From NCBI GenBank assembly GCA_036873135.1, contig JAPTYO010000015.1:5726839-5790838 (forward strand): a stretch of 64,000 nt of DNA, read 5' to 3'. Below, piece after piece: positions 18,921 to 32,096 of this stretch (within the stretch, counting starts at the first letter, position 1; each line of letters begins with the position of its first letter). The notes beneath the pieces are model-generated. The model saw only the letters and a list, made by a program, of their open reading frames with translations, did no database searches and was not told where the DNA came from. The DNA comes from Clarkia xantiana subsp. parviflora (Eukaryota > Streptophyta > Magnoliopsida > Myrtales > Onagraceae). The translations under genes and the position numbers were made by a program.

Positions 18921-19511
18921 AGTTGGATTATGGTGACTAATCCTACAGAAACTAAACCCTAGGTACGTGCATGGTAACTAATTACGCAACGGAGGAACTG
19001 CACATACCTTTACCGTTACTGTAGCCCAAGATCTTTGCGGGGAGTTCTCGATCCACCAACCGGGATCAAATAGAGGTTCTTGTTAGGGATGCCCTACGCG
19101 ATATGATCTTCACAGCAAAGCCTCCTTCGATTCTCACGGGATGGATCTTACTTGGAGTAAATTTCTCGTCGCAATTTAGGCACCTCCTAGGTGTGTATTT
19201 TGGCCGACCTATAGAGGGAATCGGAGGATGGTTTTAATCTCAACACTTCGGAAGAGAAAATGAGCACTTAAGAAGTCACCCCTAGTCCTCTATATATAGG
19301 AGTTGAGGTGGGATTAATTTAATCCCACCTCCTTAGTAATTCGGCGCCGAACCTTGTGGGTTGGGAGGCTCAAATTTTGGGCCTCCCATGTCACATGGGA
19401 TTTTAGGCCTAGCCCAAAATCGCTAATAGGACTTAGTCCTAATTTCTTAGGTACATAGCCCTTAATTAATGGGCTACCAATTACGGCGGCCCTTAACCCC
19501 AAATGCTAACA
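18921..19511 (-). repeat. Co2 3' LTR (left)
   Basis: This is 591 bp, matching 56775-57362 over its full length with visible divergence. The inner end reads GCTAACA on plus, which is the TGTTAGC start of the LTR on minus. Before it on minus is CATTCCAGCGAGTCGGAGC, the equivalent of the sequence before the Co1 3' LTR. A TATA-rich core (TCTATATATAGGAG) lies near 19291-19304. Confidence 0.9.
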
Positions 19512-20617
19512 GCTCCGACTCGCTGGAATGGGAGGGTGCCTATTAATATGTTGTCATCCAACACATCCACATTTGGTCTTCGATCAAATCCCTGCTCAGA
19601 ATAGTTCATACGAGGTTTGCCGTGCGACCGGCGGACACGACAGGCATCGTGCTACTCATCTATTAGGAGTATTGTAGCGCCCGCGGAACGTTGATTCCCC
19701 ATCTCTAATCAACCTGCTTAAAAATAAAGTGTCGCGCTGTATCCTAGGTCAACTGCAAATTTTCCAATTACCCAGTTCCCCCTTAGGGATACTTCTTCAG
19801 GGTATCCGTCCAAGTATTCACAACCTTTCAACTAATGTCAGGTTGATGGCCACCTAGTGAATACAAGAGTAAGAAAATTTCAGGTATACTTGACCATCCC
19901 CATCGCTCAAACCTTTAGTTAAACTCAACCCGCTTCCAAGACGTGGTCACTAGGCCTTTTTGTTCAGCGCTACGCTTGCACATCGGGAAGCAGACATTGA
20001 GTTTAACTTCAGGCATGAGTTCTAGGTCCGTGAGGATACTTTGGATGCTCCTTCATATAGCATCCGGGATTAGTCACTCGCTCTAGGTGAAGAAGTTTGT
20101 GCCTGTACGAATCCCATGGATCCGGTCTAGCACAACCGAGCATAACCCCGTGGTCATACATGGCACGCGTAGTATGAAGCACGCGTCGATAGCATAACCT
20201 GAGTTTTGGTTAGAAAATTTGAGAAATGTCATATGCTATCGCAGATTTGTCATCTGGCCCTGGATGTGATTTTATTACGAACATGGTTCGTAACGGCGAT
20301 TTGCAGAATTTTGATCATTGTCAAGTTACTCCAAGATTCAAATGATCGTTCTACTTAACCAGGTTCACCACTGTGGTTCTTAGCTTGTCTTAACTTAATT
20401 GAGAATCCCTTCTCCGTCAACACGACCGGGCCTGTGTGATAAGGCTAGGTTCACATTCGACATTATTTTACTTATGGAGGTTGTTCCTCCTACGACTAGT
20501 TTATAGACCGTTAGATTCCGATGAATATCTAATTATTATGACGTCGTAATAATCATAAACTCAAATTGGAATTTACTTATATTATATTTCAAAAAGTGTC
20601 ATCGCGATACTGTCTAC
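19512..20617 (-). other. Co2 3' non-coding region
   Basis: This 1.1 kb stretch lies between the RNase H stop and the 3' LTR. No ORF is supported. It is homologous to Co1 57997-59117 (shared text such as GACCACGGGGT and CAAACTTCTTCACCT), so a long 3' untranslated region is a family trait. It ends with the family polypurine-type border next to the LTR. Confidence 0.75.
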
Positions 20618-22286
20618 TTAAACCCTACGCAGTCCCAGCATTTTGACATGCTTTTCGAAGATATCTCTGCGTAGCAGTTTAGTCAATGGGTCTGCCACCA
20701 TACTCTCAGTAGACAAGTCTTCTAAAGCAATAACATTGTCTTCAACCATATTCTTAGAAATATTATATTTTATGTCAATATGCTTCGTATTGTTGTGGTA
20801 CTTGGGGTTCTTAACTGCTGCAATCGCTGCTTGACTATCGAAGTGTACCTTCACAGGTTTACTCCAGTCATCGGTGCCAAGCAGAGCAGTTAGAAGCCTT
20901 TTCAGCCAGAAAGCTTCTTGTGCGTTTTTAGAAAGAGCTACGAATTCGGATTCCATGGTAGACATCGCGACACGTGTTTGCTTCTTGCTCATCCATGAGA
21001 TGGCAGCATTAGCAAGGAGGAACGCCCCTCCTGAAGTGGACTTATGATCATCCAGATCGCCACCATGGTCGGCGTCACTATATCCTAACAATTCGAGTTC
21101 TCCTCCTCCATAACACAAAGCGCAGTCGGCAGTACCTTTCAGGTATCGAATTATCTGTTTCACAGCCTTTAGATGTTGAATGCCAGGATCTTATTGGAAT
21201 CGTGTCACTAGCCCAAATGCGTAACAGATGTCCAATCGAGTGCATTGCATGGCATACATCAAGATGCCATCCATACTCAAATATTCTGCACTCTCCATCT
21301 GTTTACGCTCTATTAGGTTCTTCGGGCCATCACTTCGAAAGCATGCACCCGAGCGCAACCAGCGTATCCACAGGCTTTTCATCCTGTAGTCGAAACCTTT
21401 TCAACAATTTGTTGATGTAAGCTTCCTGAGATAGACATAGTGTACGAGTGGCCCTGTTCCTGGCAATCTTAATGCCTAAGATATACGTGGCCTCTCCCAT
21501 GTCTTTCATCTCAAACACAGATGCCAGCCAGGACTTTGATTCATTCATATAACTTATATCATTTGCGGCAATCAGTATGTCATCGACATATAATGTCAGG
21601 ATGACGTACTTAGACTCAGAAGTCTTCGTGTACACGCAGGGATCCTCGTGTAGATTCACGAATCCGTTTCCAATGATTTCCTCATGGAATCTGCGGTACC
21701 ATTGCCGGGACGATTTCTTAAGACCGTAGATTGATCTTTGGAGTGTACAAACTTTACGTTCGTTACCAGGGGTAAAGAAACCCTCCGACTGCTCCATATA
21801 GATCTCTTCCTCCAGGTTGCCGTGGAGGAATGCAGTCTTAACATCCATTTGGTGCAGCTCTAAATCGAGACTTGCTACCAAAGCCAATATCGTCCTTACT
21901 GTAGTATATCGTACAGTAGGTGAGTAAGTCTCATCAAAGTCCACTCCGTGGAGTTGGGTATATCCTTTAGCGACAAGTCGAGCTTTGTATCGTTCGAAGT
22001 TTCCATCAGTAGTGAGTTTCAATTTCAGAACCCACTTGGCACCTATTGCCTTATCAGCAGGCAAATCAACTAAAGACCAAATGGAATTAGTTTTCATTGA
22101 GGCGATCTCATCTTCCATTGCTTTCCTCCATTCCTTTTCTTTAGCTCCTTCCAATGCTTGTTTAACCGTTACCGGTTCATCAACTGAAGTAAGAGTGAGT
22201 AACTCGCCTCTTTCGATGGGGCACTTCTTGGGAGAAGTTCTTTGCCTTTGACTTCGTCAAGGCTCGTTTATCCCATTTTCAGATTG
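20618..22286 (-). pseudogene. Co2 reverse transcriptase and RNase H
   Basis: On minus, RT runs from about 22154 to 21330: AIGAKWVLKLKLTTDGNFER, MDVKTAFLHGNLEEEIYMEQ, SIYGLKKSSRQWYRRF and the catalytic LYVDDILIAAND. A frameshift lies between 21382 and 21330. The frame then reads MQCTRLDICYAFG and meets an in-frame TAA near 21193. RNase H follows at 21163-20618: GYSDADHGGDLDDHKSTSGG, AMSTMESEFVALS, HFDSQAAIAAVKNP, ending LGLRRV. Upstream of 22154 the linker has an in-frame TGA before Gy3 cuts it at 22291. Sequence is close to Co1 RT (about three quarters identical by eye over the RT core). Confidence 0.93.
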
Positions 22287-22291
22287 AACTT

Positions 22292-23527
22292 TGATGGGTA
22301 TACGTCTGATTCGGGTTCGTTTGATATTATTCGGACTTTGTTTACACGTCAAACCCACTTAACGGTTTTGAAATATTCACCCGCAAATACGAAAAAGTCC
22401 GGGGCACGCGCGTAGTGCCTCAGATTTGCACCGCGACCGGATTGCAAGATAACAGATTGTCCTGCAATCTGGAGCTGGTCCGGATTGCAGAAAATCCGGA
22501 CCGGCTCCGGATTGCTCTATAATCCGGAGCGGGTCCGGATTGTAGGACAATCTAACCCTCCGGATTGTCCCGTTATTCCGGACCTCCCGGGATCCGCGCG
22601 AAACCCCCGGACGGTCCGGAATCCTCCTATTATTGACATGTAAACCCATACGCATACAGTACACGTGCGGATCCTCCCGATGTCAGCTTTACTCCCGTCT
22701 ACGCTCGGTTCATACTTTGCATTGAAACGACGTCAGACCGTTCAAAACCCAGTTTGATTCCAAGGTTTCCTATAAATAGGAGCCTTGATCATTCATTTCA
22801 AACTAAGTAATAAAAAGTTGACAGCGGAAGCTCTGACCTCTCTCTAAGATACCTGACTTAAGCTTCGGAGAGGGTTCATCGCACTCCACCCCCCCCTGCG
22901 TGGTGTGTGATATCACTTTTCGTGCAGGTATATGGAGATGCACGAGCCCCGACACGTGCAAAGATCCGAAGTATCCGACAACCCGACACACATCCCCACA
23001 TCTATGCTAGGACTCGACACCCCGTTGGCTCCAGGTCCCGACAGCACTCGTATGCGCATATGCTACAAGGCATGTATGCGCGCATACCCTGCAGAGCGCG
23101 CATACCCCGCAGTGCGCGCATACTCCGCAGTGCGCGCATACCCCGCAGTGCGCGCATAAACCGCAGTGCGCGCATACAACGCAGTGCGCGCATACCCCGT
23201 ATGTGCGCGCACACCCCGTATGTGCGCGCATACCCCGTGTATGCGCGCATACTACGCAAGGCGCACATATGCGCATACTCCGCAAGGCGTGCATACGCGC
23301 ACACTTCACAAGGCACACGCATGCGTAGACAGAACAAGAGACTCAAACACTTAGCCATTTTAAGGGCTTGCAAGTCTCCAACACCCTGACAGTCCGACGC
23401 TCCGACAGTCCGACATCCCGACTGTCGGACATCCGCGAGCTCAAATAACCCATCAGCATAACTACACAACACTTCAATGACCCGACGACTTTCGAGTCAA
23501 CGACCCGCGAAGAGTCAGGATCCAACA
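22292..23527 (+). repeat. Gy3 5' LTR
   Basis: TGATGGGTATACGTCTGATT...CAGGATCCAACA, 1236 bp, against 1126 bp for the 3' LTR. It has CCGGATTGT/CAATCCGG inverted motifs around 22435-22580, TATA box TATAAATAGG at 22771-22780, the conserved module TGACTTAAGCTTCGGAGAGGG...TTTTCGTGCAG (22853-22926) and an 18-bp minisatellite (23085-23225). The primer site starts at 23530. Confidence 0.93.
23085..23225. repeat. 18-bp minisatellite in Gy3 5' LTR
   Basis: Tandem units of the type CGCGCATACCCCGCAGTG, about seven to eight copies and increasingly diverged to the right, lie downstream of the TATA box and so in the transcribed part. Because 18 is a multiple of 3, both strands stay open and give repetitive peptides (RAYPAV on plus, CAHCGV on minus). 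These are not evidence of a gene. Confidence 0.9.
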
Positions 23528-26500
23528 TTTTGGCGTCGTCCGCGAGATTCGAACGAACAAGTTCTCGCTTACCAGCAACAGCTATATGTCAAACATATAC
23601 GTCATACATGGTGATGTTAGGCAAGGGAAGCATACGCATCCTAGAAGATGCAACATGCTCAAGAACACCAACATGATGATGCACCAATACAAACATTGAC
23701 ACTCACAAAAACTATCCAAGAGGAGACGCATAGTCCAACACAAGGGACATGCAAAGACTAACTCTGGAATACTATGCTACGCTACCCAAACAACACAGCG
23801 GGCATACCCTCCTACATGGCGTACCCCCAGGGGGAATACTCCCAGCAGACATACCCTGGACATACCGCGGACATACTGCCAAGTCCCCCGCACCTACAAG
23901 CAGGCGTACCGACAGCATACGCCCCTGAAACAGTGTTCATCACCGCAGTAGCAACGCTACTACAACCAACCATCGGTATCCGACCAACAAGTGGGACGCG
24001 TCACGGCCACTCCGGCCGGCGAGGTAATATTATCACCAAAAATTGTCGTCAACCGAAAACACTGACGAGACAACCTAACCCAGACCTCATGGTATGGCTA
24101 TCAACGCGAAGCCTCAAGACGCTCACTACCATACCTATTGCAAACACTGTCGAAACCTCTAATCGAGGAATTCTCACGTCCAACACATGGAGTAACCCCT
24201 TACTATACATTCAATGTTTTAAGCACTTAACTATTTCTATACATTACATACTTCTATCTCCTAACAATGAATGATAGGAATCAAGGAAGATACAAAGCAA
24301 GGGAAGATCGAACCTTCAAAAATTCGATCCAACTCGAAATGCGACTTGACGCGGACCACCATCGCCGCCAGAATATTGTCAAAGGACACTTAAGCTACGC
24401 CAAAGCTGGATACTCAGTGAGCAGCATTCACCATTCAAACTCATAGTTTTACAAGGACCCCTCTTCAATTATCAGAGTGGTCGCAACAAACTTGCTCTAC
24501 CAAGCAAGCAACACCAAAGAAGAATATTAATTGTCAAACGTGTACAGCTCCAACGTGCGTACGTCTCTACAACGCACCCAAGTCATGGGAAGCAATTCCT
24601 CACGGGGACAAATTTCAACAACCAACGCACAAACAACCAATGCTAGACGTAGCAACACCACATGCCTCTGTAGCAAAAGACAAACAAGACTGCACATGTC
24701 TCGTTGCGCTATGACGAAGCAAAATATGACAACATCACCAACCCCCACCAATAGGTGGAAACAAACAGACACATCCGGTCAAACAACTGACTGACCGCTG
24801 CCTACAAACATGAAATCAAATATTACAGCACGACAGCTTAGTCCCTCGCGTCCGCGTAAGCACTATCACCCAACAATCCGCAAGTGGGGTCATACGCTGA
24901 TTATACCTCTGTGGAGGAACTCAAAGGTTCTAAACATCGCATCACAACAATAATCAAGAGGGGGCACCATTCAAGGGACAACCCCACCAGCACTATGGAA
25001 TGTTACTCGAGAGCGACTCCTGCGCTATACGCACATCTGTGATAAAACCATAACGTGGAGAAGGCGACATAGCTATCTCCGACATCCTACAAATACTCCT
25101 TCATCAAGAAAATAGTAAGGAGATGACTCTAACACGGATGGAGGGATCCCAAACAATCTGATGCAAATATATGTGCTTACGCGCACCTACATGTGCCTAC
25201 GCACACCAACATGTGCTTACATGCGCCTACCCATGCATACGGGCCCAATGCGGATGTTAAATTTAACATAAGCGCTATCTCCAGTAACGACACAAGGAAA
25301 AGAGGGGGACCTTGTCTGTTCGACATTCCTCAACCATGTATACATCCGCAACACAAGCACAACTTCAAGAGAAGTTAAGATACAAGTCATAACGACAATG
25401 GGGGGCACACCACCATGAAGAAACATAAGGTATTACCTACCTATGGTACGGGAACTACGGCATTCGAGGTTCCGCACAAGAATACTCGGAAACCAGCCAA
25501 AGGAAAAACCAAGTGTCACACACGTCCGAACGAGAACCATTACCCCTACTCAATCCCACCAACAAATACACTTGCATCAAAATGCAAGGAATAGGAGGGA
25601 GGGAATTCACAAATACTCCTCAAGAATGGGCACTGCCACACAGCAGTCACCAAGGGAAATGCATAACAGTCGTCGCAATAACGGAGGCACGTCACGAACT
25701 ACGACTATTACAAGGGTTTAGCAGTATCCTACTTACAAGACATACTCTTCACACCCAAGAAAAGAAAGATGGTGTGACTGCCAAGCGACTTGGGGGGCAC
25801 CGAACGATCAAGTGCTTGTCACCCCACCTAACTATTGGGAAGAAGTTCAGAAATGAATGGTCACGCGAACACGCGACATCACTCTTCCTAAGAGGAAGCC
25901 ACATATGAGGAAAACAACCTCAGCAACCTATACGTACTCAGCATCCTATATTAACATCAGGTTTCGCCCTCGAAAGGCGATCTCTTCTACCCAAAAAGGT
26001 CCAGGTAACCGGCTTATTGCCGAAACCTACAGGACAGGTAACAACTCTACGCGAAATACTAAACTGAATAGAACATACTACTCAGGTAAGATATCTACCC
26101 CGGATAGATTGATTTAATCAGACAATAATGCAATCTGAACGGAACAGACTAGTCGCAAATAGGCTGGTCCAATCATATTAACATTACATGCTGAAAAGAA
26201 CGAACTAGCCGAACCTGATATTAGGATCGAACAGTTCAGTCTATTCTAGTCCAGAGAGACGACATGACAGACAATATAGCCTTACAAGGAGATTTATAGC
26301 TCCATATTATTTACTAACCAATAGACATCTTGAATCAATGTGAAACAATTTGAGGCAGGTTATGTACAGATACAAGAGATGTTTCAAAGACACACTCTAC
26401 TTAAGAGACAACACCAAGTAGAGGTTGTATACAACACTCTCTGGAATACCCTATCTACGAGCTCCCTACTTAGGCATCTAAGACATGTTGCGATCGCATG

Positions 26501-27104
26501 TGCACCACTTGCATAGTCGCAGCAAGTACCAAGCTAATGTCAGCACACGACGGTTAGTCGAGCGAATTACTGAAACATAAGATCCTACCTTGGAGACAAT
26601 ACCAATTATTGATCACACACGTATATGCGCATCACGACATGGATGCAACTACGCGCATCAACTAGAGAATGCAAATAGTAATATACCAACGAACACATAT
26701 GGCTAGGAACATTTGAAAACCCCATGCCTAACATGCATCGTCAAACAAGGGAGTATTCATACAAAAGTTTAAATACATATACTAATTGAAGAAGATCATA
26801 GAACTTCATCTGTTCCCTATCACATTGCAAGCATTGCAATTATCTAATGAAGTTAATGTATCCTCGTAGGTACATTATTCTCACATACACCCTACTCTGG
26901 AATCATACCAAGTAGTAGACTCTATGCATACAACTTGCATCATCAATACAAGTTATTACCCTCAATACAACAAGCGGCCTATATTATACGCCATCTACAT
27001 GTCAATACTCGACATCAACAACGAGCTCGCGATATGCTCTCTACTACGACATCTATTATGTCTACTCTATACAACTACATCCTGGAAATCTTTCTAAGGA
27101 TTAT
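23528..27104 (+). other. Gy3 interior, mostly non-coding; possible gag trace
   Basis: After the primer site a proline/glutamine/tyrosine-rich stretch at about 23774-24060 (MAYPQGEYSQQTYPG, PETVFITAVAT) faintly resembles the N-terminal Gag of Gy6 (PPEGYYYEEQPQGYPYG, QVVITPEE). It may be a gag relic, with low confidence. At 25760-25990 there is clear homology to Gy4 37755-37985 (both contain CTTGGGGGGCACC, AGTGCTTG and CGCCCTCGAAAGG). At 25165-25245 TGTGCTTACGCGCACC-type motifs recur. I see no other supportable frame. Confidence 0.55.
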
Positions 27105-27400
27105 CTATACATGGCGCGACATCCCCACTCGGGGGCAACCCCATGATATCTTACTGAGGAACGAGACACCCAGTATAGATTACGGCACTTATACATGGCG
27201 CGACATCCTCTATAACGAGGGCAACCCCATTATATTTTACTAAGGAACGAGACACCCAGTATAGATTACGACACTTATACATGGCGTGACATCCTCTGTA
27301 AGAGGGCAACCCCATGATATCTTACTGAGGAACGAGATACCCAGTATAGATTACGACACTTATACATGGCGTGACATCCTCTATACGAGGAAAACCCCAT
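27105..27400. repeat. Gy3 tandem array, period about 85 bp
   Basis: About 3.5 units, with ATACATGGCG at 27108, 27192, 27278 and 27363 and recurring GAGGGCAACCCCAT and GAACGAGACACCCAGTATAG. Confidence 0.88.
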
Positions 27401-27449
27401 ACGCAGGAAGGAGCGCATCCTGCCATCGCCGCGATACTCAACGCAGCGA

Positions 27450-28020
27450 AAAACTCACCAAAACTACAAGTCGAGTCTTGTAAAACGTTATCTTGTCCGT
27501 GAGTAAATAACGGAAACAAAACACTCCAATCAAGCAAGTAGTGTCTTGCCACAAACGTCGCGTTGGAATGGCCCAAGAGATAGAAAAAACTACAAGTCGT
27601 GTAATACGACCTTGTACATCCCCCTGGAATAACCAGGTAGAGGTGTAGTAGCATCGAAAGGTCAGTACAAGGACTAGCCAAGGAACACCTCGCCTTAACG
27701 CTATAACAGGGGTACCCAAATAGCGGATCAAAACACATTCAAAAATTGGCAAGTCGTGTCTTGCTACAACGTCGCTTCGGAATGGTCTGAAAGACGGAAT
27801 AAACTACAAGGCGTATTACACGACCTTTGTCACGTCCCTTTGATTAACAAAGTGGAGGCATACTAGCATCCCAAGACAAGTAATTGGGTTAGCCAACAGA
27901 ACACCTTGCAACAACGTTACGCGGGGAGTTCCCAATTAACGGATGGAAAAACGCACCAAACAAGTAGCGTCTTGTTACAACGTCGCCTTAGAGTGGACTA
28001 AGAGATGGTAAAAACTAAGG
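27450..28020. repeat. Gy3 tandem array, period about 213 bp
   Basis: The motif CAAGTAGTGTCTTGCCACAA recurs in diverged form at 27535, 27750 and 27961, with GGAATGGCCCAAGAGATAG-like text in each unit. About 2.5 units are visible. Confidence 0.8.
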
Positions 28021-28059
28021 TTTCGCCTCGTCGAGACGACACGCTCGCGTGTATACATG

Positions 28060-28260
28060 GGTCTTGCGCATTACTACTCACAAATGCCAAGTACCGGGAA
28101 AACGACATTGTGCATTACTACCCATAAATTCCAAGGGTCACTCTATGGACTTGCGCATTACTACTCATAAATGCCAAGTGCCGGGTCAATTGCCTTACGC
28201 ATTACTACCCATAAATGCTAAGCGTCACTCTTAAGCCTTGCGCGTTAATACTCATGGAAT
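28060..28260. repeat. Gy3 tandem array, period about 44 bp
   Basis: GCATTACTACTCATAAATGCC recurs at about 28068, 28112, 28154 and 28199, with CAAGTGCCGGG between. A later diverged unit ends near 28260. From 28261 to 29015 I see nothing beyond scattered sequence. Confidence 0.85.
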
Positions 28261-29015
28261 ACGACAAGCATACAACACATGTGTCTAACACATATTTATC
28301 TCGCCATGCCTTGGTATAACCAAGAGGGGCACGAAATGCAGGGACGTATGTCTCCTAACAACAACTACGGATGCTACATCTAATAAGAGGACGAGTCTCA
28401 ACCCTACCCTATAGTCCAAAACACATGGACAATCATGAACGCAAAGGTATGAAATATTACTACCATGTTATCATGCATTACTAAAATATTCACGAAAGGT
28501 CTTATACGACAAAGTCAAAACATCGAAAACTAAACATAAAAGGTTTAAAGGGACAACACCCAAAATGCAACCTCAACCCAACATGGGGAGCAAAAACTAT
28601 GCGACATGCGAGGTACCAACAACTCCAGTGGGCTGAACAACAACCTCATCTCGATTGATAATCTCCACTCAACATCTACATAGCCTGTACGACCCTTATG
28701 TATGCGCCTACACGGCATCTACGCGCGTGTCTAACATGGCACTATGCGACTACTCGGGGACACATATGTTTACTTACATACTCTACGAAGAGTCAATTTT
28801 TGACCATCGTTGCGAAAATACCGTATTACCAAGCCTCTATATACAAAGGCTAAAATCATGCAAGTTGCAATACAAACATCACCATCCACAATCTCAAAGG
28901 CATGCGCTTCAGCAATCTGGGGGGCACTGGCCTCAGCAGCCGGGAGAACAATCCAGGCTCTAAGACACAAGGCAGCCAGATGTCCAGTAGCCAACATGCA
29001 TATATACAAAACCGA

Positions 29016-29950
29016 TCAAAGTAAAAGTCGGGGGCAACGGTATATACCATGGCCAACAAAGCCTTCGATGCAAGACACACACATCAAGTCGTCATCAACT
29101 ACCCGAATGTTAGCGTGATAGAACTCCGAATCCATGTGCTCTACCACACCATCAACCATCCCCTCCACATATGCATTCTCCTGCATAGCCTGCAAGACAA
29201 GGTTATACGCCTCGCTATCCTCAGCAACCTTCTTCTGAAGGGCAATCACATTGAACTCGAGCGCAACAACTCGAGCCTAACAAGATGAGGCTCCCGCCTC
29301 CAAATCAACGACCTTGGAATCCAAGAACCGCGTCTTCTCCTTCGCGCGTGCCAGCTCGCGACACACCATGTCGCACTTCTGCTGGAGAGCCTTCTTATAA
29401 CAACAACACAAACATGCATACAACTTATAAAAGAGTAAGGATGAATACCCACAGGCGCAGGACATGTCTGCATACCCTCAGCATACGACTGCGCACTCTC
29501 AGGTTCGCTGGGACGAACCCTACAATCGCCAGGAGGGATAATCTGCTGGAGCATACGTACTCCCACCTCGGGAGTAGTCAAGAGGGCCTCCTTAACAAAG
29601 CATGGCCCCCCGATAGCAAAGGATGCCTACTCCCCACCAATGATAGCTCCCTTTCAGGATGAACCAAAGCAGCACAGGTAAACGCAACAAGAGGCGCAAT
29701 ACCTATGAACACATAAAAGGATAAACAAGAAGGGCCAAACATCACAGTACAGCAAGAAAATAAAGGCAAGTTACACATCTTCACAAGGAGACTCCTCCTA
29801 CAAGGTCCGGTCCCTCGACCGGGGGGCAAACATAGTTGTGCGAGAGTCTGACCCTCAAACGTTCAATGCCTCGCCACTTCCGGATTTCGACCACTTGGGA
29901 TCGCTTGAGGGACGCACCTCGGAGTCAGCTCTTTTTGTTTTGGAATGAGG
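29016..29950 (-). pseudogene. Gy3 antisense accessory ORF debris
   Basis: On minus, 29581 to about 29446 reads a frame ending CPAPVG before a GTATTC intron-like start. After TTGTTATAAG a new frame begins KALQQKCDMVCRELARAKEK and continues as a heptad-like coiled coil, through one in-frame TAG, to about AYNLVLQAMQENAYVEGMV. The layout (intron, then coiled-coil C-terminus) and minus orientation match the C-terminal exon of the Gy2 accessory ORF. Fragments further upstream to 29950 are too broken to join. I infer a decayed copy of the same accessory gene. Confidence 0.6.
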
Positions 29951-29954
29951 CGGA

Positions 29955-30210
29955 GTGTTCGCAACAGCAACATACACGCATCCACGCACCAAGAGGGGAA
30001 ACAACGCCTCTCATTCAAAAACTAAGTATGGAGACTCTAAGTGCAACACACGCGCGTCTACACACCAAGAGGGGAAACAACACCTCTCGTTCAAAAGCTA
30101 AGTACGAAAGCGCTACGTGAAGCACACGCGCGGCAACGCGATGGGAGGAGGCGTAACACTCCTCATTTAGAAACTAAATATAATGGCAACATACATGGTA
30201 ACGCGCGCAT
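29955..30210. repeat. Gy3 tandem array, period about 76 bp
   Basis: ACCAAGAGGGGAAACAACRCCTCTC recurs at about 29987 and 30063, with a diverged third unit (GGGAGGAGGCGTAACACTCCTC). Each unit has a short inverted repeat (GAGGGG...CCTCTC) and an AAACTAAGTA tail. Confidence 0.82.
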
Positions 30211-30379
30211 GTTTCAACACATCAACATGGTGCGACGATTCGCTTCTAAATTCTAAGTGTAAGAATATCACAAACGCCACACTATGCATGCTCAACACCG
30301 TGCACACACGTCGACATGTCAATGCGAGATCTACCACCTCACATACGAAGCACCAAACGGGTACACCAAGTGGCTAGCA

Positions 30380-30525
30380 AATCCACGCGTCTTTAAGCGG
30401 CTATCATGTCCGCGTATCTAGAAGCATCTATCACGTCCGCGCATCACTAAGTGGCTATCATGTCCACATAACTCCAAGTGGGTGTTGCGTCCACGAATCG
30501 CTGAACGAATTTTATATATGTGCGT
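30380..30525. repeat. Gy3 copy of the GTGGCTATCATGTCC minisatellite, period about 27 bp
   Basis: About five diverged units of AAGTGGCTATCATGTCCACR. The same minisatellite is present as a cleaner array in Gy4 at 39842-40025, another link between the two interiors. Confidence 0.8.
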
Positions 30526-32096
30526 CACATCAATATATCTATAACCAAGTAACGATCGCACGAAGCACTCTACCTCGAAAACGCCAGGCTGCGGCAACAA
30601 CATGGATAGGAACGTCGCCTCGCCGACCTCTGACCGACACCATGGAAGGGTACGTCGCCTCGTCAACCTCTAGCCTTCTCCCTACCTCGAAAACATCAAG
30701 TAGTTGTCGCCGAATGCACCCAACCTCGAAAAAATCCAAGTAGCAGTCAACACCCCGCGTCCAAGAAACCTCTGTGGCGAACATACCCGACACAGGGGCA
30801 ACTCCACACTTACAAACTTGTAAGTTCACAACTACTACATAACGAACATCCTCTATACGAGGGTAACTCTATATCAGTAAGGGTCTCGTCCCGACACTTA
30901 TACAGCCTATAGAGCACTACGCGCGTCGGCGTAACTACACACGCATCTTTATGGAGCGATCATCGATAACACGTCGGAAGCCGAAGACCTCGAGAATAAA
31001 GGGCTAGTGTACCCATGATTAGAATCGGCACTTACACACACCTATGCGATCTACGCGCCTATACGACGCATACACGCGCGTACATAGCCATGTCACTACA
31101 AATGCTCCCTCTTCGGGGGCAATACTATATCGACAAAGGCATCGTCTCTCGACACATGCGTCACGACCATACTCCTATTATAAGGTGTTCGTCAACGACG
31201 CGACGGATGCATAATGCCTCGCAATCGTAGGACCTGCGTGTCCGTAACACACACTCCTCTGTGTAGTTTGAGGGTGAAGGTATACCTCTCCTTAATTTTT
31301 CTGACTCTTTTTATGAGTCTTCAGCATACACCCATGCTTACGTATTACGCATGCATACGCCATGTTTGCATACATATCAACGTGTACATCTATGTTGCGA
31401 ATATACACTTGCATAATTACATATGTATTTGCTATACACGTATACTCGTTGCACTAACCATGTCAGCAGTTGCAATCTCTTCCACCAAGCAATAGGGAGG
31501 AAACAAATATGTGGAAACTAAGTATAGAGATGTTCACATATACACCTCCTTGTATACACCCGTGGGTAATATTTTACCCTCCCCATATCTGACTCTTTTG
31601 GGAGAATTCCCTAACACTTACACATGTTTACATACCCTCGCGTACATATGCATGTCTACATACATACACACTTTTACATGTCCATGACACGTGTTTGCAA
31701 TTGCAATCCCGACATGTGTATACTCTTATCCATGTTATCGCATATATATATACCCATACTTATATGATTTAATTTCATAATATTGCACGTCATACACCGA
31801 ATCATGTACGTACATATGCCGTGTTCACGTATGTGTTAGCATTCATATTCATGATCATATATTTGAACTCATATCGTTACATACGTATGTGTCATGTATA
31901 TACACTTGCCGCGCTAACCATGTCGACAGATATAATCATTCCCGGCTAAGTCAAAGAAGGAATGCATAATAACAAGGCCCACGCGCCAACGGACAGTAAG
32001 TCCATCTCGAGGTAACACCCGAACTTAAATCGAACGTATACTCTATCGAAAATAGAGTCAAGACAGGGCCATGCCACCACTTGAATCGGGGGAAAA
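30526..32096 (+). other. Gy3 interior before 3' LTR, non-coding
   Basis: No supportable ORF. From about 31310 to 31910 it is full of alternating purine/pyrimidine words (ACATATGCATG, TACATACATACAC). Similar sequence lies before the 3' LTR of Gy4 (52190-52450). It ends with the polypurine tract CGGGGGAAAA at 32087-32096. Confidence 0.6.

Noticed and set aside
18921..19511. Co2 left LTR taken as a solo LTR
   Set aside because: The partner at 56775-57362 with matching CCATG duplication, and the continuing minus-strand copia genes between, show a complete element.
22907..23472. Open frames rich in RAYPAV or CAHCGV (also 32610-33095)
   Set aside because: They are translations of an 18-bp minisatellite in the Gy3 LTRs, open in several frames on both strands because the period is a multiple of three.
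28655..29288. Plus-strand frames of about 100 codons in Gy3
   Set aside because: The minus strand shows a better explanation, the coiled-coil exon debris of the accessory ORF; the plus frames lack family features.
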